A stretch of DNA of 53,478 nucleotides from a virus, in IMG/VR virus record IMGVR_UViG_3300035698_003099, positions 1 to 53,478 of that record. One strand, 5' to 3'. Below, piece by piece: positions 14,989 to 23,054 of this stretch. The notes beneath the pieces were generated by a model. It was not told the DNA's origin. It was given only the letters and a program-made list of their open reading frames with translations, and made no database searches. Position numbers and translations under genes: made by a program. How positions within the stretch are numbered: position 1 is the first letter of the stretch; each line of letters begins with the position of its first letter.

Positions 14989-16359
14989 ATGCAAAGAAAA
15001 GAACCAAATCTGTTCCACAGAGGGGCAGGAAAAATTGCTGGAGTGTTGGCTAATTTCTCCAAAGGCAAAGAGGGTAAATTCAATACCATAGCCAGTTACC
15101 CATCAGATAATGCTACTAGGTTTAATAGCAATTCTTATAACCCAGCACAAGACCAAGTTTTAAAAAAACCTACAAATATTTCTTTTGATACTCTAAGAAA
15201 TATTGCAAGGACAGACGCAGTTATTCGTATTTGTATAAATACAATTAAAAAGTCTGTTTCTCAGAGTGATTGGGCAATAGTGCCAAAGGATAAAAAAACA
15301 CCACAGGCAGAAAAGAACATAGAGCATTTTGAAAATTTATTTACTTTGCAAAATAAGAACAATGAAAATATGCGTTTGTTGTTAGATAGAGTAATTGAAG
15401 ATTTACTTACACTAGATGCAGGAGTATTTGAAAAAATTTATAATCCAGATGGAGAAATTGTTGGACTCAATTCAGTTGATGGTGCAACTATAAGACCTAT
15501 CTATAATGCTTATGGTGAATTAGGTGAACCTGCTTATGCTCAATATGTTAGTAACAAAAAAGTTGCTGATTTTGGTGCTGAAGAAATAGTTTACATAATG
15601 CAAAGCCCACAGAATGATATTACACGCTTTGGTTATGGTGCGTCACCCATTGAAAGTGTTTTACTTATTGTTCAGGCATCACTTGAAGCTGACCTACACA
15701 ATGCAAGAGTATTTTCAGAAGATAATATTCCACCAGGTATGGTTGACTTAGGTTCTATGAATGATGAAGAAGCTCAAAAGTTTACTTCTATGTGGAACGC
15801 AACTGTTATAGACTCAAACCATAAAATGAAATTTGTTTGGGGTGGAGAGGGCGTTAAAAAATATACTCCCTTTAAAACAAATAATAGAGATATGCAATTC
15901 CAAGAATATGTTGATTGGTTAACTAGAATTAAGTTAGCTGTTTTTGGTTTGACTCCACAAGATGCAAATATCACTCAAGACTTAAATAGAGCTACTGCCC
16001 AAGTGCAAGAGAATCTATCAAGGTCAAGAGGTGTTCAATCCGTTAAAAAATTATTTGAAGAATATTTTAACAGAGAAGTAATACTATCTTCAGGGGTTGA
16101 TGATGTAGAATTTAAATTTAGTGAAGCCGATACTTTAGATGAAAAGAAAAAACAAGCTGAGGTTGATAAGATTAGAGTAGAAACAGGAATTGAAACACCC
16201 GACGAAATTAGAATGAGAGATGGTTTAGAAGTTTATGAATTTACTGATGATGAAACTAACAAACCTCCTGTAGATGATAAAGACGTTGGTACTGAAGATG
16301 ATGCCACTAAAAGATATTCTGATAATAAGAAAAACTTTTATCCGCCCATTAACAAATAA
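14989..16359 (+). CDS. Portal protein
   Basis: This 456-residue protein has the HK97/SPP1-type portal layout: an N-terminal arm, the wing and stem region beginning ARTDAVIRICINTIKKSV, the segment EEIVYIMQSPQNDITRFGYGASPIESV typical of portals, and a C-terminal helical crown with acidic tail. Portals form the dodecameric ring through which DNA is packaged and to which terminase and connectors dock. Location directly before the Mu-F-like head gene and protease supports the call. Confidence 0.9.
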   Translation: MQRKEPNLFHRGAGKIAGVLANFSKGKEGKFNTIASYPSDNATRFNSNSYNPAQDQVLKKPTNISFDTLRNIARTDAVIRICINTIKKSVSQSDWAIVPKDKKTPQAEKNIEHFENLFTLQNKNNENMRLLLDRVIEDLLTLDAGVFEKIYNPDGEIVGLNSVDGATIRPIYNAYGELGEPAYAQYVSNKKVADFGAEEIVYIMQSPQNDITRFGYGASPIESVLLIVQASLEADLHNARVFSEDNIPPGMVDLGSMNDEEAQKFTSMWNATVIDSNHKMKFVWGGEGVKKYTPFKTNNRDMQFQEYVDWLTRIKLAVFGLTPQDANITQDLNRATAQVQENLSRSRGVQSVKKLFEEYFNREVILSSGVDDVEFKFSEADTLDEKKKQAEVDKIRVETGIETPDEIRMRDGLEVYEFTDDETNKPPVDDKDVGTEDDATKRYSDNKKNFYPPINK

Positions 16360-16370
16360 ATAGTAATTCT

Positions 16371-17570
16371 ATGCCAGATAGTAACTACAAGCCCAACAGG
16401 GCACTATTAGAATTGCTACGAACCAGGTCGGCAAAAGAGATTACTAATCTTTTAGAGAAAGCATTATATGAACAATGGGTAGCTTATATAGAATTAGACC
16501 AAACAAATTTATTGTTTTCCCGTTATCAACAATATCAAGCTAAACCTATTAAGCGAAGAAAGAAAAAGAAGTCCCACTCTGAAGATGAACATATTTGCCA
16601 CAACCCAGAACATTGCTTTTTCCAAAAGTCTGATATATCTGATAGACTTAGCGAAGATGGATTCCCAGAGTTTGTCACTTTAGATGCAGAGGAAAAAGAG
16701 AAAAGGGATTTGCCTACTATACCAATATCAGCAATATCCGCCGCTGTTCTTGGAGCTTTCATAGGTATAAGGTTGAAACTAATTGATATTCACCCAGCCA
16801 TAAAGCCTAAGTTAGATGGGTATATGACCTTTGTAGCAAATAAAGGTGGTCAATCCGTTATAAATAGATTGCCTGGAGTTGGAGATGTCAAATTCAGATT
16901 ATCAAAGAAGACCTACAAAAGAGCTATCAGTAAAAGAGTTGATAGTTTACTAGGTGACTTAGATAGGACTACGAGAAACCGATTTAAAAGCGTTCTAACG
17001 AAGGGTTTGTCTGAGAACTACACAAAGGGACAATTCATAAACAAACTTGAAGCATACGGTAAGAATATGGCGAAATACAGGGCTAAAATGATAGCTAGGA
17101 CAGAAACAATTGCTGCGTATGAATATATGAAGTCTGAAACAGCAAGAATAAATGGATTGAAGTACAAGGTATGGAGTGCACTAGGTCCAATGACTTGTCC
17201 TATATGCCAAGAGCTTGATGGAATAGAGCGTCCTATTAAAGGAACATTTCCTAATGACCTACTTATGCCACCAGCTCACCCAAACTGTGAATGTGAATTA
17301 CTATACTTTGAGTCTAAAGCAACAGCAAATGAATTTGCAGGAAAGATTAAAAAGGATTTCGTTTCAGACAAAGGCAATACATTATTTAACCCAGAGGCAG
17401 TATGGGCAGGAGGAGAAAGTATAGTAGGTAAAGATAAGCTAGTAGGATATTATTATGAAAAATTAAAAAGGTCATCTAATGCTCATACAGTTCAAACTCT
17501 ATGGGCAGAAGCAAAAGAGGAATTAACTCCTCTAGGAATTAAACAATTAAAACTTAAACTTAAATTTTAA
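16371..17570 (+). CDS. Head morphogenesis protein with phage Mu F-like domain
   Basis: The C-terminal half has the Mu F signature: MIARTETIAAYEYM, then WSALGPMTCPICQELDG and MPPAHPNCECELLYF, with conserved Cys and His residues. Such proteins are minor head proteins placed next to the portal. The N-terminal part has a basic patch (KRRKKKKSHSEDEH) followed by a Cys/His pair and a short hydrophobic stretch (AISAAVLGAFIG). Length 399 fits. Confidence 0.88.
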   Translation: MPDSNYKPNRALLELLRTRSAKEITNLLEKALYEQWVAYIELDQTNLLFSRYQQYQAKPIKRRKKKKSHSEDEHICHNPEHCFFQKSDISDRLSEDGFPEFVTLDAEEKEKRDLPTIPISAISAAVLGAFIGIRLKLIDIHPAIKPKLDGYMTFVANKGGQSVINRLPGVGDVKFRLSKKTYKRAISKRVDSLLGDLDRTTRNRFKSVLTKGLSENYTKGQFINKLEAYGKNMAKYRAKMIARTETIAAYEYMKSETARINGLKYKVWSALGPMTCPICQELDGIERPIKGTFPNDLLMPPAHPNCECELLYFESKATANEFAGKIKKDFVSDKGNTLFNPEAVWAGGESIVGKDKLVGYYYEKLKRSSNAHTVQTLWAEAKEELTPLGIKQLKLKLKF

Positions 17571-17580
17571 AGATAACTCT

Positions 17581-18024
17581 ATGGGAGAAGAATCAAAGCT
17601 ACAGCAACAAGAATCTGGTATATTTGAAGACAAGGTTACCAGACGAGAAGCGTTAAGTAAAAGCAATGGCGAAAAAGGTAATTGGCATTGTAATACTTGC
17701 AAAAGAACAATGTTTAAAGAAGACGTCAAATCTAAAGGCGAATTTGAGGCTGAAGTAATATGCCAAGGTTGTAGGAGAGTAAATTATGTAGGTCCTGCTA
17801 GAAACGCAAATGAAGCTATCGGATTACGAGGCGTTCAGTTTCAGTCACAATCTGTAAATTGCCTTTGCCCTAAATGTAATAAAATACTAGCAAGAATAAT
17901 TGGCGATACTATTGTTGATATTAAATGTACCAGATGCAAAGTTATTCATAAATTTGATACCAAGGCAATGAAAGATATTAGGTATAGAGGAAGAGTAAAA
18001 TCAAACCCTGATATAGCGATATAG
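17581..18024 (+). CDS. Double zinc-ribbon protein, Com-like C-terminus
   Basis: Two zinc sites are visible: WHCNTCKRTMF...VICQGCRRVNY (residues 37-75) and LCPKCNKILARIIGDTIVDIKCTRCKVIHKFD (residues 98-130). The second resembles the Mu Com family, whose zinc ribbon binds mRNA to switch on translation of the DNA-modification gene mom. Here it lies between head genes and directly upstream of the small-RNA locus at 18101. An RNA-binding regulator is an inference; a structural zinc protein is the alternative. Confidence 0.65.
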   Translation: MGEESKLQQQESGIFEDKVTRREALSKSNGEKGNWHCNTCKRTMFKEDVKSKGEFEAEVICQGCRRVNYVGPARNANEAIGLRGVQFQSQSVNCLCPKCNKILARIIGDTIVDIKCTRCKVIHKFDTKAMKDIRYRGRVKSNPDIAI

Positions 18025-18044
18025 ACATAAAATATATTTTAGGT
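18025..18044. repeat. Dispersed 20-bp palindrome, copy 3 (two changes)
   Basis: ACATAAAATATATTTTAGGT deviates at one arm position and in the centre. It lies directly after the Com-like gene and 21 bp before the promoter at 18066. Confidence 0.65.
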
Positions 18045-18065
18045 TTGCCTGTGGATAACTTTTCT

Positions 18066-18094
18066 ATGACAAACTGACAAATCTATGCTATTAT
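18066..18094 (+). promoter_or_regulatory. Sigma-70-type promoter of the small-RNA locus
   Basis: ATGACA (18066-18071) and TATTAT (18089-18094) are 17 bp apart. The start site would be near 18101. The dispersed palindrome lies just upstream. Confidence 0.65.
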
Positions 18095-18100
18095 AAAAAT

Positions 18101-18220
18101 AGAATAATGGAGAAACAATATTCTTTGGGGTTGGACGACCCTGAGACTTCCAATAAGAAGCCGACTAATTAGTTCAATTACTTCTAGCAAGTAGTGGTCT
18201 AATGGTCGGTTTCTTTTTTT
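18101..18220 (+). ncRNA. Putative small RNA ending in an intrinsic terminator
   Basis: From the promoter start near 18101 to the T-run at 18214-18220 is about 120 bases with no convincing open frame. The 3-prime end is a strong intrinsic terminator: GAAGCCGAC (18157-18165) pairs with GTCGGTTTC (18205-18213, one G-U), with inner helices TTAG/CTAA and TACTT/AAGTA, then seven T. Upstream, GGGT-TGGACG-ACCC forms a hairpin, and CGACC at 18136-18140 could compete for GGTCG of the terminator. It is either a stand-alone small RNA or an attenuated leader of the protease gene. Confidence 0.62.
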
Positions 18221-18417
18221 GAGAAAGAGATTATCCATTAGCTCATTTCCCATAGAGCTAATATACTACTTGCTTTTTAAAATGGTTTAAACTGTTTTAC
18301 TTCATTATCTACCTTGCTTGTGTAGGTAATGACGTAAGTTAGTTTTCTGCTTTCAAACTTATTATATCAGTGAAATTTCGTGTAGCTATAAGTGAATTTA
18401 ATTTACTAAAGACGTGT
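18221..18417 (+). promoter_or_regulatory. Structured leader of the protease-scaffold gene
   Basis: This noncoding stretch holds two good hairpins: TTAGCTC/GAGCTAA (18238-18244, 18255-18261) and CATTATCTAC/GTAGGTAATG (18303-18312, 18322-18331, one G-U). There is no T-run after either, and no further promoter is evident. They may protect or regulate the head-gene mRNA. A GTG at 18370 extends the downstream frame but has no supporting start context. Confidence 0.45.
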
Positions 18418-20772
18418 ATGTTTAAATTAAATATACCAATAACCAAAACCAAAAAATTACCCAATGGGAAACTATTGGTAAAAGGTGTTGCCTCAGACCC
18501 AACCATAGATAGAGATATGGAAAGGTTTGATTCTAATGCTGTTACCAAAATGGAACAGGCGGTAAATGGTGGAGGAATACCAATCCGTGTAGAACACGAA
18601 GATAAGTTCTATACTGATATTGGCGTGTGGAAAAGTGGTACGTTGGACAAAGACTACAAACTACACGTTGAAGGTGAAATAGACACTGAATTATCCTTAG
18701 GCAAGGATTTTGAGGTTTTAGTGAAACGTGGCAACCCTGTTGCTTTATCCGTAGGTGGTAGAGTGATTGATGCTGTCTACGAATACTCACAAGAGTTGAG
18801 TAAAAACATTAAAGTCTATAAAGACATTATATTAGATGAAATTTCAGTCGTGAAAAACCCATCTAATTACAATGCTTCATTGTCATTGGCTAAGTCAATT
18901 GCCTGGAACAAATTAGGTTCTCTTCAGAAGTCTGATAAAGAATCTAAGGTTGTCTATAGTACCGAAGCCCAAAATTTAATAAATATCTATCGTTCTATGA
19001 TTTCAGTATCTACAGATAGATTTCAAGAATTGAATGAGGTTGAAAAAAACCCACTTAGTTCTTCTGACAAAGCGAAACTAAATGATAGTCAATTTGCTTA
19101 TGTTCAGGTTAATGCTGACGGTAAAAAAACTAGGAAACTCCCGATTAACGACGCTAGTCGTGTAAGTAATGCTGTAGCGGTATTACGTGGTGCACGTGGC
19201 GGTGTGAATATTCCTAAAGAGGATTTATCTAACGTTTGGAAAAAAGTTAGAGAAGCTGCTAAAGAATTTGATGTGAAAATATCAAAAGAAGTAACAGCTA
19301 AATCTTGGGACGTATTGTCTGATAATGTGGTGTCTATTATAAAAGACGCTTATAAGAAAAGTGGAAAAGAAATTAAAAAAGACTATGACTGTGCGGAAGA
19401 GTGCAGTATGTATGGAATGTCTGGTTTAGATGTTCAAACCGTAATACAGATTTCTAAATTCCTTAATGAAGTTGAGATACCTGACCAAATGGTTACACCA
19501 TCTCAGTTAGAAGACTTCAATTTTGTAGACACATTACCAGAAGAAGCATATATCGTTATGGCTAATAGAGAGATGGTACTTCCTCATCACAACGCTGACC
19601 TTTCAGTAAATAAGGAATTTATTTCTTATGCACTAAAGAGATTGTTTGATGGGCAAGGTTACTGGAAACCGAAAGAATATGGTATTGCCATTAACCATTT
19701 GTATTATCACTTAAAGGAACTTTCTATGTTAAAAAGTTCTACCAAGTCAGCAGAGAAATCTGTTGCATCTAATAAAAATACCGAAGAACAAGACGTTTCT
19801 TTTGGAGAAGACGAGTTGGCTTTATTCAAACAAGCTAATGACTATTGCAAAGGATTACCAGTTGGTAAACCCACTTGGAATAATCAAGAGCTTACTGATG
19901 AAGCTATCAACCGACTCTCTAAGGCACATACTGTTCTGAAAGTTAAATCTAACACTACTTCTATGGATAAAAACATAAAGAAGAATGAGGAAGCAGTAGA
20001 AGAAACTACTGTCACTCCAGAATCCACTGAGGAAACAAAAGTGGAAACTCCTTCAGAAGAAGAAGCAGTTGTAGAAGAAACTAAAACTGAGGAAGAAACT
20101 GTGGAGGAAACTCCTACAGAAGAAGCCGAAGTAAAAGAAGAAGCTACTCCTGAAGAAACTACTGAGGAAAAACCTGCTGAAGAAACAGCAGAAAAAGCTG
20201 TTGAAGAAGAAACAGTTGAAGAACCTAAAACTGAAGAAACGGTTGAAGAAACTCCTGCACCCGCAGAAGAAGAAGCAAATGAAGAAAAAGTTGAAGAAGA
20301 AACAACTGAAGAAGCTCCTGCAGTTGAAGAAAAAGTAGAGGAAGCTGTTGAAGAAACAGTAGAAGAAGAAAAAGTAGAAGAAGCTCCTGCCGAAGCTGAG
20401 AAGTCAGTTAAAACAGAAGTTGAAAATACTTTTGGTAAAAAAGAAATGAATGAATTTACTAAGACTATGGCAAGTTTTGGTAAAGCGATTACAGATTTAA
20501 ATGCCCGCTTTGACAAATTAGAAAATACAGCTACAGAAGTTGAAGCTGTTAAAACTGATGTGTCGGAAATCGTTAAAAGTGTTTCAAAAATTTCTAATTA
20601 TGTTACTTCCCGCAAATCCGTGACTAATTTCCAAGCTTTAGAAAAAACTTGGGCAACAACTCACGAAGTGGCAAAGACAGAATCAGAAAAGATTGAGGGT
20701 TTAATGGGTGAAGATAAATTATCTTTCCAAGATGCCTACAAAAAAATCAAACTAGAACAGGCAGAGGCTTAA
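18418..20772 (+). CDS. Prohead protease fused to acidic linker and scaffold-like C-terminus
   Basis: Residues 1 to about 165 form an HK97/XkdF-type prohead serine protease: RVEHEDKF supplies the His and NPVALSVGGRV the Ser. Residues about 200-300 (SQFAYVQVNADGKKTRKLPINDASRVSNAV) look like a DUF6582-type domain. From about 510 to 675 is a low-complexity repeat of Glu, Thr, Val, Pro and Ala (EETPTEEAEV and variants). The last 100 residues are helical (MNEFTKTMASFGKAITDLNARFDKLE) and scaffold-like. One 784-residue polypeptide therefore carries protease and scaffold, presumably self-processed in the prohead. I start at ATG 18418, where the protease fold begins, rather than GTG 18370. Confidence 0.82.
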   Translation: MFKLNIPITKTKKLPNGKLLVKGVASDPTIDRDMERFDSNAVTKMEQAVNGGGIPIRVEHEDKFYTDIGVWKSGTLDKDYKLHVEGEIDTELSLGKDFEVLVKRGNPVALSVGGRVIDAVYEYSQELSKNIKVYKDIILDEISVVKNPSNYNASLSLAKSIAWNKLGSLQKSDKESKVVYSTEAQNLINIYRSMISVSTDRFQELNEVEKNPLSSSDKAKLNDSQFAYVQVNADGKKTRKLPINDASRVSNAVAVLRGARGGVNIPKEDLSNVWKKVREAAKEFDVKISKEVTAKSWDVLSDNVVSIIKDAYKKSGKEIKKDYDCAEECSMYGMSGLDVQTVIQISKFLNEVEIPDQMVTPSQLEDFNFVDTLPEEAYIVMANREMVLPHHNADLSVNKEFISYALKRLFDGQGYWKPKEYGIAINHLYYHLKELSMLKSSTKSAEKSVASNKNTEEQDVSFGEDELALFKQANDYCKGLPVGKPTWNNQELTDEAINRLSKAHTVLKVKSNTTSMDKNIKKNEEAVEETTVTPESTEETKVETPSEEEAVVEETKTEEETVEETPTEEAEVKEEATPEETTEEKPAEETAEKAVEEETVEEPKTEETVEETPAPAEEEANEEKVEEETTEEAPAVEEKVEEAVEETVEEEKVEEAPAEAEKSVKTEVENTFGKKEMNEFTKTMASFGKAITDLNARFDKLENTATEVEAVKTDVSEIVKSVSKISNYVTSRKSVTNFQALEKTWATTHEVAKTESEKIEGLMGEDKLSFQDAYKKIKLEQAEA

Positions 20773-20815
20773 CTCGTACTCCCCTGAATTAACTTAATTA
20801 TTATCTCTTACTAAT

Positions 20816-21781
20816 ATGGAAAAAGATATAAACAAAACTTTAGCTGATGTGAATAAAGTTTTATCAACTCCTACTTACGTGCAAGGTGCTATCCTTGTTA
20901 GAGAAAATCTATCTGGATATATTGACAGACTTCCTGAAAAGGATACACCTGTTCGTGATAGACTTACTCGTAAAAAAGGTAGCGGTTTAGCAGCATCTTG
21001 GAACGTGATGACTGCAATGGGTGTAGGTAACTCTGCATTTGCCGAGGGCGGAACACCAACTGAAGACGCAACAAGTTATGTTCGTCGTTCAGCTGTATAT
21101 AAAGAATTAGGTAAAACTAAATCTATTACAGACAAAATGCTTGCTGCTGGTATGACTTTTGTTGACCAAGAATCAGAACAAACAGAAGTTGCTATGCGTG
21201 AAGTTATCCAAGATGAGGAACAATTCCTAATCTCTGGTAACTCTGCAGTTAACACATTAGAATTTGATGGCTTAGATAAGTATATCACTTCTAATATCAT
21301 AAATGATGCTAATAACGCATTAGGTTTCAGAACAGAATTGCTTGAAAGAGCTATTGCTAATTTAGTTAAAAATGTTGGTGTTAAACCAACAGCTATCTGG
21401 GTTTCTTACGGAATGAAGAAAGCAATTAACGAAAGTTTAGCTGGTGATGTTCGTGTGAACTTAGACCAAACTAACTCAGTTTCTACAGGTGTAGACGTAA
21501 ACTTCTATCAATCAATGATTGGTAAATTACCTATTATCGGTACATTTGCTATCTCTGATGATACAACTAGTTATCCAGGTAACACAGTTTCAGATATTTA
21601 TGTTGTAACTGAAAAGACTCGTGGACAAGATGTTCTTTATCTTGAAGATTTATACCCATTGGGAAAATCTATGCTAGATAGAACTGGGGCTGCTATCAAA
21701 TTTATGGTAACAGAAGCTACAGTTTTAGTATGTCGTGCTGAAGAAATGCAAACTAAAATTGGAAACGTACGTATTCAATAG
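20816..21781 (+). CDS. Major capsid protein (HK97 fold)
   Basis: The 321-residue product follows the protease-scaffold gene. It has an N-arm (DINKTLADVNKVL), the segment GTPTEDATSYVRRSAVYKELGKTKSIT of E-loop/P-domain type, a spine helix ERAIANLVKNVG, and a C-terminal A-domain with DLYPLGKSMLDRTGAAIKF. This is the pattern of short HK97-fold capsid proteins without delta domain. Position and composition make it the capsomer subunit. Confidence 0.88.
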   Translation: MEKDINKTLADVNKVLSTPTYVQGAILVRENLSGYIDRLPEKDTPVRDRLTRKKGSGLAASWNVMTAMGVGNSAFAEGGTPTEDATSYVRRSAVYKELGKTKSITDKMLAAGMTFVDQESEQTEVAMREVIQDEEQFLISGNSAVNTLEFDGLDKYITSNIINDANNALGFRTELLERAIANLVKNVGVKPTAIWVSYGMKKAINESLAGDVRVNLDQTNSVSTGVDVNFYQSMIGKLPIIGTFAISDDTTSYPGNTVSDIYVVTEKTRGQDVLYLEDLYPLGKSMLDRTGAAIKFMVTEATVLVCRAEEMQTKIGNVRIQ

Positions 21782-21836
21782 TCTTAAAAAGACGCTCTAC
21801 AGCTTTTAATGGAGTATAATATAGTGGAGTAATATA

Positions 21837-21885
21837 AGGGTATAAGTTGAGCTAAAGCTGGAACTCCATAGCTCAATCTATCCCT
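21837..21885 (+). promoter_or_regulatory. Hairpin in the gap after the capsid gene
   Basis: TTGAGCT (21847-21853) pairs with AGCTCAA (21870-21876), extended by an outer helix AGGG/CCCT (21837-21840, 21882-21885). A TATAAT occurs upstream at 21815-21820, but without a good -35 box. No T-run follows. Possible roles are stabilising the abundant capsid mRNA or reducing read-through. Confidence 0.4.
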
Positions 21886-21909
21886 CAATTATTCATTAAA
21901 TTTAATTTT

Positions 21910-22614
21910 ATGATAAAACGCAGACTTTCACAAACTCTAGGTGCTATTAAGAAAGGTTATGGTGTAGATACTTTTGAAGGTGGTTTTTTACACCAAGATA
22001 TAGCTCTATTTATGGGCGGAGGAGAACCGTCAGTTAGTGGTATGTTACCAATGACAGCTTTGTCTGGTGTTGAACAAATTATCACATCTGGTATGTTAAA
22101 CCAACCAGGTAATTACAGATGTTTGATTGCTTCAGGCAACCAAGCTTCCATAGATGGTGATGTGGTTATTACTGGTAAAGATTGGGCTGGTCGTACTATT
22201 GTTGAAACTTTAGCAATAGATGGATTAACTCCTTTAGCAACAAAGAATCCTTTTGCTTCAGTAGACGAAGTTGAACTACCTGAATTGGTAGCTTCTGGTG
22301 ACGCTATTACATTAGGATTTGCTACTGTTATGGGTCTTACAAGACCAATCGTAACAGACTTATCTGGTCTTCACAGTCAAGTTCCTGTACTTGTTGAGGT
22401 TATGGTAGAGATGGACGAAGATTTAGATTTTGGACTATGGGTTCACGTTCCTGAACTATCAAATGAAACTATTATAGATGAAGATTATGGCACAATTAGA
22501 TGGGACGAAGACCCAACTGTTTTAATGCCAGAAGCTTATGATGTACTAGCAAGTGGTTTTGGAGATGATATGCCAGAAGTATATAAATACACTTATTACA
22601 CAGACGTATTCTAG
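21910..22614 (+). CDS. Putative head decoration/structural protein
   Basis: The 234-residue product is beta-rich and Gly/Val-rich with an acidic C-terminus. It is placed directly after the major capsid gene, where decoration or fibre-knob proteins are usual. The central part (NYRCLIASGNQASIDGDVVI, then GRTIVETLAIDG) looks like a repeated beta-sandwich. No family recognised; a virion role is inferred from position. Confidence 0.5.
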   Translation: MIKRRLSQTLGAIKKGYGVDTFEGGFLHQDIALFMGGGEPSVSGMLPMTALSGVEQIITSGMLNQPGNYRCLIASGNQASIDGDVVITGKDWAGRTIVETLAIDGLTPLATKNPFASVDEVELPELVASGDAITLGFATVMGLTRPIVTDLSGLHSQVPVLVEVMVEMDEDLDFGLWVHVPELSNETIIDEDYGTIRWDEDPTVLMPEAYDVLASGFGDDMPEVYKYTYYTDVF

Positions 22615-22643
22615 TAATTAACTAGTCTATTCCAAATTATTAA

Positions 22644-22680
22644 AACCCGCCTAAGACCTAAAATACATTTTAGGTGGGTT
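22644..22680 (+). terminator. Terminator-like hairpin containing a dispersed palindrome
   Basis: AACCCGCCTAA (22644-22654) pairs with TTAGGTGGGTT (22670-22680, one G-U) around a 15-base loop. The right arm uses the right half of palindrome copy 4 (22656-22675), so outer and inner pairings exclude each other. The following bases (ctataaaattt) are only weakly T-rich. Confidence 0.5.
22656..22675. repeat. Dispersed 20-bp palindrome, copy 4
   Basis: ACCTAAAATACATTTTAGGT is the exact reverse complement of copy 1, with perfect arms. It lies between the putative decoration gene and the next structural gene. Confidence 0.85.
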
Positions 22681-22712
22681 CTATAAAATTTAGAATATAA
22701 TTAACAACCTCT

Positions 22713-22973
22713 ATGATTTCAGTCAAAGGATTTACAACTATATCCATTAAAGACATAATGAATCCAGTTACCTCTCCTGCAATAAAGGAATTCTTTGTTG
22801 CTAACGAAAGTGGTGATATTACGGATATTTATTATGCCCAAGCAACAGCGTCAGGTGGAGAAAAATGTCTTCGCCAAAGATTGGCTTACGCCACAGTATC
22901 AGGTATTGATGTAATACAAAAAGAAGCGTGGGAAAACGCAACTTGGTCTGGTTCAACTTGGGATATTTTATAG
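22713..22973 (+). CDS. Small putative structural protein (86 aa)
   Basis: The product has no cysteine cluster or membrane helix. A segment VTSPAIKEFFVANESGDITDIYYAQATASG leads to a C-terminal tryptophan-rich tail (AWENATWSGSTWDIL). It lies among virion genes and may be a minor structural or fibre-associated protein. Not recognised. Confidence 0.5.
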   Translation: MISVKGFTTISIKDIMNPVTSPAIKEFFVANESGDITDIYYAQATASGGEKCLRQRLAYATVSGIDVIQKEAWENATWSGSTWDIL

Positions 22974-23000
22974 AAAACAAAATACTTCAATTTCTGACTA

Positions 23001-23038
23001 CAGGTAAAAGACCTGCCCACAAGATTTAATTAACTTGT
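23001..23038 (+). promoter_or_regulatory. Two small hairpins in the intergenic gap
   Basis: CAGGT-aaaag-ACCTG (23001-23015) and ACAAG/CTTGT (23019-23023, 23034-23038) sit between stop and next start. No T-run follows. They may be mRNA processing or stability elements. Confidence 0.35.
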
Positions 23039-23054
23039 TCACAGAAATAATAAT

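Noticed and set aside
18370-18417. GTG start at 18370 for the protease gene.
   Set aside because: It adds 16 residues unlike the family start and lacks the local start context; ATG 18418 directly precedes the protease fold.
19884-20516. A 210-codon Ser/Val-rich open frame on the minus strand.
   Set aside because: It is the antisense shadow of the Glu/Thr/Val repeat in the protease-scaffold gene; GAA-rich codons read backwards give Ser/Val/Ser repeats without stops.
21815-21820. TATAAT as a promoter for the gene at 21910.
   Set aside because: There is no acceptable -35 hexamer 16-18 bp upstream; read-through from the capsid operon is sufficient.
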